Assembly (NCBI GenBank): GCA_029263015.1
Contig: JAJCYI010000245.1
Span: 1-64,000, forward strand
Direction: 5' to 3'
From: Saprospiraceae bacterium
GTDB taxonomy: Bacteria; Bacteroidota; Bacteroidia; Chitinophagales; Saprospiraceae
Length of the DNA stretch: 64,000 bases
The translations under genes were made by a program, and so were the position numbers. The notes beneath the pieces were generated by a model that saw only the letters and a program-made list of their open reading frames with translations, did no database searches and was not told the origin of the DNA. Shown here in pieces: positions 7,469 to 15,839 of this stretch. How positions within the stretch are numbered: the first letter of the stretch is position 1; every line of letters starts with the position of its first letter.

Positions 7469-9232
7469 TTGATCCGTTTAAAAAAAATAGACAGCCTGTT
7501 GGCCACCAGTTTTATTCCTCCTTTTGTGGTGACCTTTTTCATAGCCCTGTTCGTGCTGGTGATGCAGACCTTGTGGCTTTACATTGATGACATAGCAGGA
7601 AAGGGCGTTGGGTTTTTCCTGTTGGTAGAATTAGTGGCCTATATGTCAATTTCCATGATTCCGATGGCATTGCCCGTGGCAGTACTTATTTCCTCCGTGA
7701 TGGTAATGGGTAACCTCGCAGAGCAGTATGAACTGTCGAGTTTTAAATCTGCTGGGGTTTCGTTGTGGCGAATCATGCGGCCATTAATGGTCGTTACTTT
7801 GGTCATTGGGTTGTTTTCTTTTTTTTGTTCCAATTATTTCATTCCTGTTTCCAATCTGAAGTTCAAATCCCGTTTGCACGACATAAAAAACCAAAAGCCT
7901 GCTTTGAGCATGGAAGAGAGTTTGTTCAATCAAGATTTTCAAGGTTATTCGATTCGGTTGGGTGATAAAATGCCTGATAACCAGACCATCAAGGATGTCA
8001 TGGTGTACGACAATCGGGATGCCAACAAAGGCATGCTGAACATGGTGGCCGCTGATAGTGGTCAAATGTATGGTTCTACAGATGGGCAGTATTTTGTGAT
8101 GCATTTATACAACGGGAACCAGATTTCGGAACCAAAACCAACCAATAAAGGGGGAAAAAGGAATTACCCAATTATGCGGACTACCTATAAGGAGTGGACC
8201 AAAGTATTTGACCTCGATGAATTTGAGTTGGACCGCACCGATGAAAACCTATTTAAATCGCACCATACCATGTTGAGTAACCGGCAGCTTTTGGTAGCTA
8301 TTGATTCTATTGACTTAAAAGTGCAAGACCGGATCACCCGCTTTGATGAACAGACCCATAAGTATTACTATTATTGGGAAAAGGTTGATGCAGCAAGGAA
8401 AAAGAAAAAGCGGGAGGAAGATTTAATAAAGCGGAAAGAAAAAATTGCTAAAGAAAAACCAAAACTAAATTCAAATAAAAAGAAAGAAACCAACAAGAAG
8501 GGAAACAAAACGGATTTCAAAACCACGGCCCCAACCTCTGAAAAGAAGAAAACTGAACTTAAACAACATAAAATAAAAAAGGAACCAACAACGAAAAAGA
8601 AAGATGCCATCCTAAATCCCAAAAAAGGAGGAACCCAAAAAGAAAAAGGGGGAATCAAGAAAGCTGAGGATAAGAATTCTAAGCCCGATAACCTCCTGTC
8701 CCAAACCATAGATATACCTTTAATTGAATACAAGACCATCGCAAATACATTCCGAAAAGGTAAAAAAGAAGAACTGGTAGCCAAAGCAAAAAATACAGTA
8801 AAAGGAATAAAAGATCAGGCCTCAAGTAATACTCGTTCAATCAAAAAGACCCTTGAATCAAGGGTAAAACACGTATTCGAATTTCATTCAAAATTCAGCA
8901 TGGCCCTGGCGTGTTTCATTTTCCTGTTCGTTGGAGCACCGATGGGTGCCATTGTCCGAAAGGGTGGTTTTGGTTGGCCGCTCCTCATCTCTATCATCTT
9001 TTTTATGCTATTTGTAATAATTAGTATTTTCAGTAAAAACATTGCAGAGCGCTTTGTCATCGATGCAGTATTGGCCTCCTGGATGAATTGTTTGGTTATT
9101 TTCCCAATGGGTCTCGTACTTACGTTTTGGGCCATGAGGGACATGGGATGGTCACAGGTTGTAGATTTTTTTAAGGTCAGGTTACCTTGGAAAAACTCAG
9201 CTAACCCTGGAGAATCAGCGGTAAATCAATAG
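7469..9232 (+). CDS. LptF/LptG family permease with lysine-rich insert
   Basis: A 587-residue inner-membrane permease of the YjgP/YjgQ family, which forms the LPS transporter with LptB. Three N-terminal membrane helices (about 15-35, 48-80, 103-125) precede a periplasmic domain, and three more (about 475-495, 502-522, 533-555) follow. Between about 310 and 405 lies an insert with roughly 35 lysines in 95 residues, probably disordered, absent from textbook LptF/G. The start is TTG at 7469: a stop at 7442 closes the frame and no ATG occurs before the first membrane helix. The 3' end overlaps the convergent M14 gene by 18 bases. A second LptF/G copy is not in the window, so F and G cannot be told apart. 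Confidence 0.9.
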   Translation: MIRLKKIDSLLATSFIPPFVVTFFIALFVLVMQTLWLYIDDIAGKGVGFFLLVELVAYMSISMIPMALPVAVLISSVMVMGNLAEQYELSSFKSAGVSLWRIMRPLMVVTLVIGLFSFFCSNYFIPVSNLKFKSRLHDIKNQKPALSMEESLFNQDFQGYSIRLGDKMPDNQTIKDVMVYDNRDANKGMLNMVAADSGQMYGSTDGQYFVMHLYNGNQISEPKPTNKGGKRNYPIMRTTYKEWTKVFDLDEFELDRTDENLFKSHHTMLSNRQLLVAIDSIDLKVQDRITRFDEQTHKYYYYWEKVDAARKKKKREEDLIKRKEKIAKEKPKLNSNKKKETNKKGNKTDFKTTAPTSEKKKTELKQHKIKKEPTTKKKDAILNPKKGGTQKEKGGIKKAEDKNSKPDNLLSQTIDIPLIEYKTIANTFRKGKKEELVAKAKNTVKGIKDQASSNTRSIKKTLESRVKHVFEFHSKFSMALACFIFLFVGAPMGAIVRKGGFGWPLLISIIFFMLFVIISIFSKNIAERFVIDAVLASWMNCLVIFPMGLVLTFWAMRDMGWSQVVDFFKVRLPWKNSANPGESAVNQ

Positions 9233-10438
9233 GGACATCATTTCCCTTGCTGCAACCTGGCCTTTTACTTTAATGAAACTTCGAGGTGTGCGATCTCCAA
9301 TCTCATAGGTTACTCCTTCCGCATTAAACTGTTTATAAAACCACCCTTTGGTGACGGGTGACCCAAAACCAGAAGGTGATTCATGTGGTGCATAATCATT
9401 TATTGCTCCTCCAATGCCAACCAGCCAAAAATCCTTGAAATTGGGTAGGTTGGAGTTGGCGGTCAGCTCGTCTGAGCCTGTGTAATAAACATCGTTCCAA
9501 GTGGAATGGAAATCAATTCCAAGCAATACTTTGCTTTTGTCCTGATTGACTGTTTTGACAATAAAATCAGCTATTTGGCGGATTTCTGGCTGTCGGTAAA
9601 ATCCCCAATCACGGTTGAGGTCGATGCCTCCGGTATTGTGTCGCCAATGACCAAGGTCAACCCCGTCTGGGTTTAGGAGTGGGAAAACAAGCAGACGATA
9701 TTTTTTGCGAAAAGCATTTGATAAAGCGTTGTCCTCCAGTATTTCATCAATAAATGACTGCATCGCAAAGTAACCTGTCACCTCTGGAGGGTGTTGTCTG
9801 CTCAGAATTACAAGAACTTCTTTTTTTCTGGCTTCACCTTCTTTTATGTCGAGAAACAATAAATCCCGGCCAAGTGAGCTTTTGCCAATTGCATTAAATT
9901 CAACACTTGAATGTATGGCTTTGTCTTCGCACCAATCCCGGACATTAGATGAAGTGACAAGCTCTTGTGCAGATACCCATAATGTGTCAGGTCCGACCGT
10001 CAAGGTGAATTCTGCATCTGTGCTGTCCACGATTGAGACAAAATTGGAATCAAGTGCTTCCCATTGCATGCCATTCCAACTGATTTTTGGATCATAGCGG
10101 TGACGGCCATTTTCATAATGCAAAACTAAGTGGATGAGCCTTTCTTCTTTTGACCAAAGTTTAAAGGAGTACCAAGGACTCATGTTAATGGGAGTATTTT
10201 CAGGTAGAATATCCGCCTGAAAAGTATGGTCATCAATTTTGGAAAAACTATTCAGCCTTGCTCCGTCGAATTGGTTGTCTGCAAAAATACCGTCAATGGA
10301 ATAAGTCTTTTTTTCTTGGTTATTAATGGATCGGGACGTCGTGTCCACAGGTTTTGGGAATTGGTGATCGGTAGCCTGGTATGATTTACAACTGAAAAAG
10401 GAAAGTAGTGAAAAGAGGAGTAGGTACAGTGATTTCAT
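9215..10438 (-). CDS. M14-family zinc carboxypeptidase, lipoprotein
   Basis: A 407-residue secreted protein with a lipoprotein signal (LLSFFSCKS). An N-terminal beta domain with WYSFKLW is followed by an M14 catalytic domain: SRQHPPEVTG supplies the first zinc His and Glu, GGIDLNRDW is the substrate-binding Asn-Arg, and LGIDFHSTW supplies the third zinc ligand. A Glu in VTYEIGDRTPR near the C terminus is in place for the catalytic base. The domain order resembles cytosolic carboxypeptidase (AGBL/M14B-D) relatives. The start at 10438 is chosen because it begins the lipoprotein signal; an ATG at 10489 adds 17 residues that overlap a repeat tract. It overlaps the LptF/G gene tail to tail. Confidence 0.88.
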   Translation of the reverse strand: MKSLYLLLFSLLSFFSCKSYQATDHQFPKPVDTTSRSINNQEKKTYSIDGIFADNQFDGARLNSFSKIDDHTFQADILPENTPINMSPWYSFKLWSKEERLIHLVLHYENGRHRYDPKISWNGMQWEALDSNFVSIVDSTDAEFTLTVGPDTLWVSAQELVTSSNVRDWCEDKAIHSSVEFNAIGKSSLGRDLLFLDIKEGEARKKEVLVILSRQHPPEVTGYFAMQSFIDEILEDNALSNAFRKKYRLLVFPLLNPDGVDLGHWRHNTGGIDLNRDWGFYRQPEIRQIADFIVKTVNQDKSKVLLGIDFHSTWNDVYYTGSDELTANSNLPNFKDFWLVGIGGAINDYAPHESPSGFGSPVTKGWFYKQFNAEGVTYEIGDRTPRSFIKVKGQVAAREMMSLLIYR

Positions 10439-10478
10439 GTTTTTGTTTTGAGTATAAAAAATTGATAAAAGGGTTGAG

Positions 10479-10507
10479 CAATTTCTCAATTTCCAATTTC
10501 CAATTTC
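10479..10507. repeat. Heptamer tract CAATTTC x4 at the end of the CPBP gene
   Basis: Three contiguous CAATTTC units (10487-10507) plus one at 10479-10485, offset by one base. On the minus strand the tract encodes the last residues and the stop codon of the CPBP protein. Confidence 0.8.
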
Positions 10508-11178
10508 TTTTTACCATAATAAATTGAGAACCATTCACTTGACCATGCTACTGCCACATGTACTACAACCGCAATCCAAATATTTCCAGTTTTCAAGGTC
10601 AACCAGCAAAGAATAATGCCCATTGGGATTGCGCCGATGGTTTCTTTCCATCCTTTTGGTATATGTACCAAAGTATAAATGGATGTATTGATTGTGATTG
10701 CCAGGACAGGCCCCATTTCATCTCTACACGTAAATAACAGGTACCCCCGAAACATGATCTCGTAAGCCAATGTGTATAGAAAAAGCGTTAAAGCGCTGAC
10801 GAATAACAACGATTTCCCCCAAGGTTGCGGGGTGCGTATTTGTGGATACATGTCTTGGTGATCTGGTTTTTTTGCAACAAAAGAATTGATGGCCACACTA
10901 AGTAGGATCAAACCAAATATCCAGGTAATTGCAGATTCCTTATTTTGAAAAGTTAGGCCAATGCGTTCAAAATCAACGTTTTGTACAACAATCAATATAA
11001 AGGGGATTATACCAAAAATAACAACCCCTGTCAATCTTTGGAAAATGACCCAACTGACTTTTGCCTTTTCAGCACCGTCTCTTTTAATAAAATATCTTTC
11101 TAACCGATTGTCAGAAATGGCAAAATGGTAAATGATAAAACCGATCGTGACTGCTGAAATTGAGTAGGCTGCTTGCAT
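10486..11178 (-). CDS. CPBP family intramembrane metalloprotease
   Basis: A 230-residue polytopic membrane protein with about six hydrophobic segments. The CPBP (CAAX prenyl protease/Abi) motif 1 appears as YEIMFRGYL, i.e. E-x-x-x-R with only one of the usual paired glutamates. Motif 2 is LVHIPKG and motif 3 the His in VVVHVAVAW. Members cleave peptides in the membrane or act in bacteriocin immunity; the substrate here is unknown. The C-terminal residues LEIGN and the stop are encoded by the CAATTTC heptamer tract, so the native C terminus may have been different. Confidence 0.8.
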   Translation of the reverse strand: MQAAYSISAVTIGFIIYHFAISDNRLERYFIKRDGAEKAKVSWVIFQRLTGVVIFGIIPFILIVVQNVDFERIGLTFQNKESAITWIFGLILLSVAINSFVAKKPDHQDMYPQIRTPQPWGKSLLFVSALTLFLYTLAYEIMFRGYLLFTCRDEMGPVLAITINTSIYTLVHIPKGWKETIGAIPMGIILCWLTLKTGNIWIAVVVHVAVAWSSEWFSIYYGKKKLEIGN

Positions 11179-11320
11179 TAAATAACTGCTAAAATTAATA
11201 TGTTGAAAGACGAATTACAAAGCTAATCCCAATGTTCATAATCCCAACATTGTATCAACGAAAAAATCTGTTCTATTTGTCGTTGGAGTATCCATATCGC
11301 TGTACTTACTTTTACTTTTT

Positions 11321-11369
11321 CATTCACCATTCACCATTCACCATTCACCATTCACCATTCACCATTCAT
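11321..11369. repeat. Heptamer tract (CATTCAC)6 + CATTCAT
   Basis: Seven contiguous 7-base units from 11321 to 11369. The tract ends at the point where the start codon of the following glycosyltransferase gene would be expected. Confidence 0.95.
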
Positions 11370-11434
11370 CTCTCCATATCCTCCATATTTCCTCTGCCAA
11401 ATCTTGGCGGGGAGGAGAGCGGCAGACTTCTTAT

Positions 11435-12469
11435 TTGGTGGGAGAATTGAAAGCGAAAGGGGTCAGGCAAGCGGTTTTATGTGCACGAGGAGGCAAGATA
11501 GCAGCTTGGTGCAATTCCAATGACATACCTTTTTTTCCCTTTACCAAAGGTTTTTCGTTGAACCCGTTGGTGGCTCTGCGAATCTATAGGTTGTGCAACA
11601 ACTACAGGTTCAGCCATCTGCACACACACGATTCCCACTCGCACACTTTTGCTGTAATGGCTGTTGCAATATTTGGAGTAAAAGCTTCTGTGGTCGTTCA
11701 CCGCCGCGTTGATTTTCCGATTAAAAACAATTTTCTTTCACAATGGAAATACAACCACCGATCCATTAAGGCCATTATTTGTGTTTCTCATTTTATCAAA
11801 AAGATAATTGAACCATCCCTTAAAAATCCAAACCTTTTGCACACAATTCACAGTGGGATTGAATTACATGGAAATCCTGAGCCGCTAAAGACAGGATTGC
11901 GGGAAGAATTCAATATTCGGGAGGGGCATTTTATTATCATCAACCTTGCGGCACTTGCTCCGCACAAAGATTATTTCACTTTCGTAAATACGGCTGCGAT
12001 ATTATTGGAAAGAGGGTTGCCGGCAAAGTTCCTACTAATCGGAGGAGAGGGCGGAGAGTGGGAAGCCATCGATCATTTCATCCAAAAAAAAGGCCTTAAA
12101 AATGATCTCGTCATGACAGGTCACCGGTCAGATGTCCCAGGAATTCTGGCACAGGCCGACCTCTTGCTTTTTACCAGTAAAACAGAAGGTTTGGGTGGTG
12201 CTACTTTAGATGCTTTGAAAGCAGGAGTACCAGTTGTCGCAACGGCTGCAGGAGGTGTCCCCGAAATTATTGAAGATGGAGTGACAGGATTTTTGGCTAC
12301 CGTTGGTGATGCCAATAAATTGGCAGATCAGGTGTGGAAGATATTGAACGACAAAGATTTGCAATTGGAATTTGCCAGTAACGGAAAGAAAAAAGTATTG
12401 CAATTCTCAAAAGAAAAAACGGCAGAGGAAACTTTAAAAGTTTACCTTTCAGTCACCCAATCGTTTTGA
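11435..12469 (+). CDS. GT4-type glycosyltransferase, N terminus disturbed by repeat tract
   Basis: At least 344 residues of a GT-B glycosyltransferase. The C-terminal domain has LIGGEGGEWE, VMTGHRSDVPGILAQADLLLFTSKTEGLGGATLDALKAG-type donor-binding sequence (E-x7-E motif) and VPVVATAAGGVPEII. The first available start is TTG at 11435, but the same frame is clearly coding upstream: from 11378 it reads ILHISSAKSWRGGERQ, the standard first strand and GGxR loop of this family. No ATG, GTG or TTG precedes it before the CATTCAC tract. Either an unusual start is used, the frame is entered through the tract, or the repeat has replaced the start codon. The 3' end overlaps the DUF5995 gene by 17 bases. 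Confidence 0.85.
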   Translation: MVGELKAKGVRQAVLCARGGKIAAWCNSNDIPFFPFTKGFSLNPLVALRIYRLCNNYRFSHLHTHDSHSHTFAVMAVAIFGVKASVVVHRRVDFPIKNNFLSQWKYNHRSIKAIICVSHFIKKIIEPSLKNPNLLHTIHSGIELHGNPEPLKTGLREEFNIREGHFIIINLAALAPHKDYFTFVNTAAILLERGLPAKFLLIGGEGGEWEAIDHFIQKKGLKNDLVMTGHRSDVPGILAQADLLLFTSKTEGLGGATLDALKAGVPVVATAAGGVPEIIEDGVTGFLATVGDANKLADQVWKILNDKDLQLEFASNGKKKVLQFSKEKTAEETLKVYLSVTQSF

Positions 12470-13202
12470 TGATCCGATCCGCATCCTTCACTTCAAACCA
12501 CTTTATCAACCTTACAATTGCGCTTCCAAATATGCCGGGTTCGGTGATGAATTTATTCAGGATGGAAACATATTTATCCAATTCTGAAATCAATATCTTT
12601 CTTTCGTGTTCATCAATTTTTTTAGATAGACGCTGGGCAACCACCCAGGCATTGCTGCGGGCTTTTCTGATACTAAATTCCATCAAATGTTCATCGCCTT
12701 TCTGACCGAACCAATCCAATAAGAAAAGCAACGGGGAAACCTTGTTGATCTTCTTTTGCATTTCCTCTATATCGTTGGTGAGAATGGTATTGATTTCATC
12801 AAAATCAGATTTGAGGTCAGCTAAACTTGCTGGTGGGACAGCAATTGACGCCGCGATACCGAGGTCGAGATTGATGTGGGCGTTCATGCCCATAAAGAGG
12901 TGTTGGAGAACAAGGAGGTCATTTTTTCGGGCGGAGTCAAATGCAGTTTTCCAGGATTTTGTTAACTCATTTCCAGACTTATAAGCATCAAAAGCATCGA
13001 GGTACCGATTGGCGAAAATAACATCTAAGCGTTCCATTCTTGGACCATCCTGAAAGCGACTATTTAAAATGCCATCCCTGACCTGTTTGGTTACACCTAA
13101 GTATAATTGTGCAAAGACGCCCAGATTGTCATTGTTTTCTATGGCTGCCCGAACGATTTGTTCTAGCCTCAATATTACCTTCTCAATAGTATTCGATGGC
13201 AT
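12453..13202 (-). CDS. DUF5995 family protein
   Basis: A 249-residue soluble, mostly helical protein without signal peptide. The pattern matches DUF5995 as I know it: RLDVIFANRYLDA, a W..AF motif, and the histidine-rich LQHLFMGMNAHINLDLGIA core. The conserved histidines (QHLF..MNAHIN) suggest a metal or active site, but no function is established. The start at 13202 is the first ATG and gives the usual N-terminal helix. It overlaps the glycosyltransferase gene tail to tail. Confidence 0.8.
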   Translation of the reverse strand: MPSNTIEKVILRLEQIVRAAIENNDNLGVFAQLYLGVTKQVRDGILNSRFQDGPRMERLDVIFANRYLDAFDAYKSGNELTKSWKTAFDSARKNDLLVLQHLFMGMNAHINLDLGIAASIAVPPASLADLKSDFDEINTILTNDIEEMQKKINKVSPLLFLLDWFGQKGDEHLMEFSIRKARSNAWVVAQRLSKKIDEHERKILISELDKYVSILNKFITEPGIFGSAIVRLIKWFEVKDADRIIKTIG

Positions 13203-13304
13203 AGTTTTGTTTCTGATCGGGGTAAAAATAGGGCAAACACATCGAATTTAGAAAAATGACTTTTTTATTAAACAACGCTACACTAACTCGACCCAAGAAT
13301 TCTC

Positions 13305-14297
13305 TCACCTTCCCACCAACTTTGCATAGTCTTTTGCAAAATAAGTAATGATCACATCAGCACCTGCACGGCGAATGCTCAGCAGCGTCTCGGGCATTGC
13401 TTTTTCGTATTCCAGCCATCCGTTGCGGCAGGCAGCCAATAACATGGCGCATTCACCGCTGACATGGTAAGCAGCAATCGGCAAGTCAAAATTCTCTTTC
13501 ATTAAATGGATAACATCAAGGTAGTTAAGGGCCGGTTTTACCATCAGGAAATCCGCACCTTCCATCGTATCAAGTTCTCCTTCAATGAGTGCTTCCTGCT
13601 TGTTGGCAGGATTCATTTGGTAAGTCTTTTTATCTTTAGGAATGTCGGTGGCAACTTTTGGAGCACTGTCCAGCGCATCTCTGAACGGGCCATAAAATGC
13701 GGAGGCATATTTGGCAGTGTACGACATGATTCCCGTATCGGAAAAGTCATTGTCATCCAGCGCCTCACGTATCGCTGCAATTCTTCCGTCCATCATATCG
13801 CTTGGGCCAAGGATGTCAAAACCTGCCCTGGCCTGGGCAACAGACATTTTTGCCAAGACTTCCAAGGTTTCATCATTGACGATCTTGCCATCCCTGACGA
13901 TCCCGTCATGCCCATCAATGCTGTACGGGTCCAGAGCTACATCACTGATGAGGCAACATTCAGGGAAGTGCTTTTTAATTGTTGATGCAGCTTCCAGATA
14001 AAAATTGTTTGGGTCGTAACTATAAGTTCCCGTCTTATCTTTATTCGATTCGGGAATAGCAGGAAACATGATAAAACTTTGCACGCCCAAGTTCATGGAT
14101 TCCTCAATTTCCTTCAAAATCTCATCAATCGAGAGCCGGAATACCCCAGGCAAAGACTTTACTTCACTTTTTACTTTTTCCCCTTCCACCAAAAATAACG
14201 GATTGACAAGGTGGTCAGGCGTCAAATGAGTTTCTTCTACAAGACTGCGGATAGCAGGAGAAGTACGGTTTCTTCTTGGTCGTCTAAGCATGTTCAA
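13305..14297 (-). CDS. hemB: Porphobilinogen synthase (delta-aminolevulinate dehydratase)
   Basis: A 330-residue cytosolic enzyme that condenses two 5-aminolevulinate molecules to porphobilinogen in tetrapyrrole synthesis. The two active-site lysines are in MSYTAKYASAFYGP and FLMVKPALNYLD. The metal-site region reads DVALDPYSIDGHDG: the three cysteines of zinc-dependent enzymes (DVCLC..GHCG) are replaced by Ala/Asp, so this is the magnesium-type, zinc-independent form. The usual KPG after the second lysine is KPA here. A TACCTTTG element lies 20-27 bases before the ATG. Confidence 0.97.
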   Translation of the reverse strand: MNMLRRPRRNRTSPAIRSLVEETHLTPDHLVNPLFLVEGEKVKSEVKSLPGVFRLSIDEILKEIEESMNLGVQSFIMFPAIPESNKDKTGTYSYDPNNFYLEAASTIKKHFPECCLISDVALDPYSIDGHDGIVRDGKIVNDETLEVLAKMSVAQARAGFDILGPSDMMDGRIAAIREALDDNDFSDTGIMSYTAKYASAFYGPFRDALDSAPKVATDIPKDKKTYQMNPANKQEALIEGELDTMEGADFLMVKPALNYLDVIHLMKENFDLPIAAYHVSGECAMLLAACRNGWLEYEKAMPETLLSIRRAGADVIITYFAKDYAKLVGR

Positions 14298-14316
14298 ATT
14301 ATTGTCTTAAAAATTA

Positions 14317-14324
14317 CAAAGGTA
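14317..14324 (-). promoter_or_regulatory. -7 element of hemB
   Basis: TACCTTTG on the minus strand, 20 bases from the hemB ATG. No correctly spaced TTG was found. Confidence 0.4.
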
Positions 14325-14422
14325 GAGCAGTGGTAGTGCAGGATTGTAATAGGATTGCAAGAATAGCGGAATGAAACTATTCATTCCTTACCTTTACCCA
14401 AACTAAAATTTATCTGTATATA

Positions 14423-14959
14423 ATGAAAAACGACCTATTCAGCTTTTCCCGAAAAGTATCACAATACAAAGAAGTGCTCAGCCAAACTGAAGCTTATCGC
14501 CAAGTATGGAAGGATGGACTAAAAGCTAAACTCATCAAATTCTTGGAAGATGCGATCAAGGAGGTGGACTTGGATGCGACCGTCGAGGTGCGTAACGATC
14601 TGCAAAACTTAGAAGCCATTGTGCTAAACCTCGGTACGGTGAAAAGTGGTATGTACCAAATGATAAATCAAGAAATCGAACGCCACCTCATCAAAAATAA
14701 TGGCTCACTTATTTATCAGCAATTGTTCAATGGTAAAGTGATCGTCATGATCCAATTTCCATATATCGAAAATTATGGTGAGCTAAAGCCACCGAAGACC
14801 ATCGCCATCTATAGACCAGAAGAATTGAAAGACCCATTCTGCGTGAGGCATTTGGAAGAATTCATTCAGGACATGACTAATTGGGAAGATTACGACGACG
14901 ATGAACCAAACAAGAAAATTGGTTTTGAATTGAACTTCAATCCAACAAAAGAAGAATGA
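14423..14959 (+). CDS. Conserved hypothetical protein
   Basis: A 178-residue cytosolic protein with no signal peptide or membrane helix and an acidic C terminus (WEDYDDDEPNKK). The N-terminal half is helical (AKLIKFLEDAIKEV) and the middle has beta strands (GKVIVMIQFPYIE). I do not recognise the family. A TACCTTTA -7-like element sits at 14389-14396. Transcribed alone, diverging from hemB. Confidence 0.7.
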   Translation: MKNDLFSFSRKVSQYKEVLSQTEAYRQVWKDGLKAKLIKFLEDAIKEVDLDATVEVRNDLQNLEAIVLNLGTVKSGMYQMINQEIERHLIKNNGSLIYQQLFNGKVIVMIQFPYIENYGELKPPKTIAIYRPEELKDPFCVRHLEEFIQDMTNWEDYDDDEPNKKIGFELNFNPTKEE

Positions 14960-14965
14960 AATTGG

Positions 14966-15063
14966 TTTTTGTTTTTGTTTTTGTTTTTGGTTTCTGAATT
15001 TACTGCTTACTGCTTACTGCTTACTGCTTACTGCTTACTGCTTACTGCTTACTGCTTACTGCA
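14966..15063. repeat. GTTTTT hexamers followed by (TACTGCT)8 heptamer tract
   Basis: About four GTTTTT units (14966-14989) precede eight TACTGCT units (15001-15056) and one TACTGCA (15057-15063). The tract fills the gap between two convergent genes and ends one base before the stop codon of the PagL-like gene. Confidence 0.95.
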
Positions 15064-15064
15064 T

Positions 15065-15616
15065 TCACAAATCCTTCGTCGCTCCCAAAATCAAAAACCA
15101 GGAGTCGATTCCCCTGTTCGGCTTTTTGAGATTGGCATTGGAAATATGACGGAAACGGGTACGGAGGTGCAGGTCTGTCCCTGAATTACCAAGGCTTTGT
15201 TTAATTCCAAGAGTGAAATTATCCGAAAATATAAATCCTTTAACTTGTTGGGGTGTTTCGACCGAAATGTAATGAGGGCCAGAGCCAATGGCCCCGATAA
15301 GTGCTGTTTTTTCTGAAAAATTCAAGCGGTACTCCAAACCGAGATTTGCACCAAACTCAAATTCTTTTTTCCTGTCTGGTGAAAAATGCACCCAAACCAA
15401 TTGTGGCTCCAGGTAAATGAACAGATCATCCTTTTTACCTTTTAAGAGGTTGGTGAAATTATAATAAAACAATAATTGGAATGGCTTGTACTGATGCCCG
15501 TCTGAAAGTTTTTCATTTACAATCGGGATGCCCAAATGAATGCCAACCGATTGCTCGGATTGAGAGAGCAAGGTGGTGGAGAACAATATTGATATGGCAA
15601 AACTTAGAATTCGCAT
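15065..15616 (-). CDS. PagL-like outer-membrane lipid A deacylase
   Basis: A 183-residue protein with a signal peptide (MRILSFAISILFSTTLLSQ) and alternating beta strands of a small barrel. Near the C terminus it has RFRHISNANLKKPNRGID, which matches the PagL/acyloxyacyl-hydrolase active-site motif with catalytic His-Ser and Asn. PagL removes the 3-O acyl chain of lipid A at the outer membrane. Low overall conservation is normal for the family; enzymatic activity is inferred from the motif alone. Confidence 0.75.
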   Translation of the reverse strand: MRILSFAISILFSTTLLSQSEQSVGIHLGIPIVNEKLSDGHQYKPFQLLFYYNFTNLLKGKKDDLFIYLEPQLVWVHFSPDRKKEFEFGANLGLEYRLNFSEKTALIGAIGSGPHYISVETPQQVKGFIFSDNFTLGIKQSLGNSGTDLHLRTRFRHISNANLKKPNRGIDSWFLILGATKDL

Positions 15617-15839
15617 GTTTTAAGATTTGGCTCAAAGAACTGTTTTTTACCAACGATGAGGAAATTCCAGCGGGTCATTTTATTAAAATATTAGAGGCCA
15701 TATTGGCGCAGCAAAATAAAGATGGAATCCGTTTGAACCAAAGCAAATTCATTGTATTCACCGATATTGTGAAAAGAGATGGTAGAAATGATATTTTTGC
15801 AGCCATTATTTTCAAACTGAAACATTTTATAAAATTAGC

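Noticed and set aside
11232-11450. Open frame running through the CATTCAC tract
   Set aside because: Mostly translated repeat (SPFTIHH); a different frame from the glycosyltransferase.
15001-15063. Heptamer tract considered as a CRISPR array
   Set aside because: Contiguous 7-base units without spacers; no cas genes in the window.
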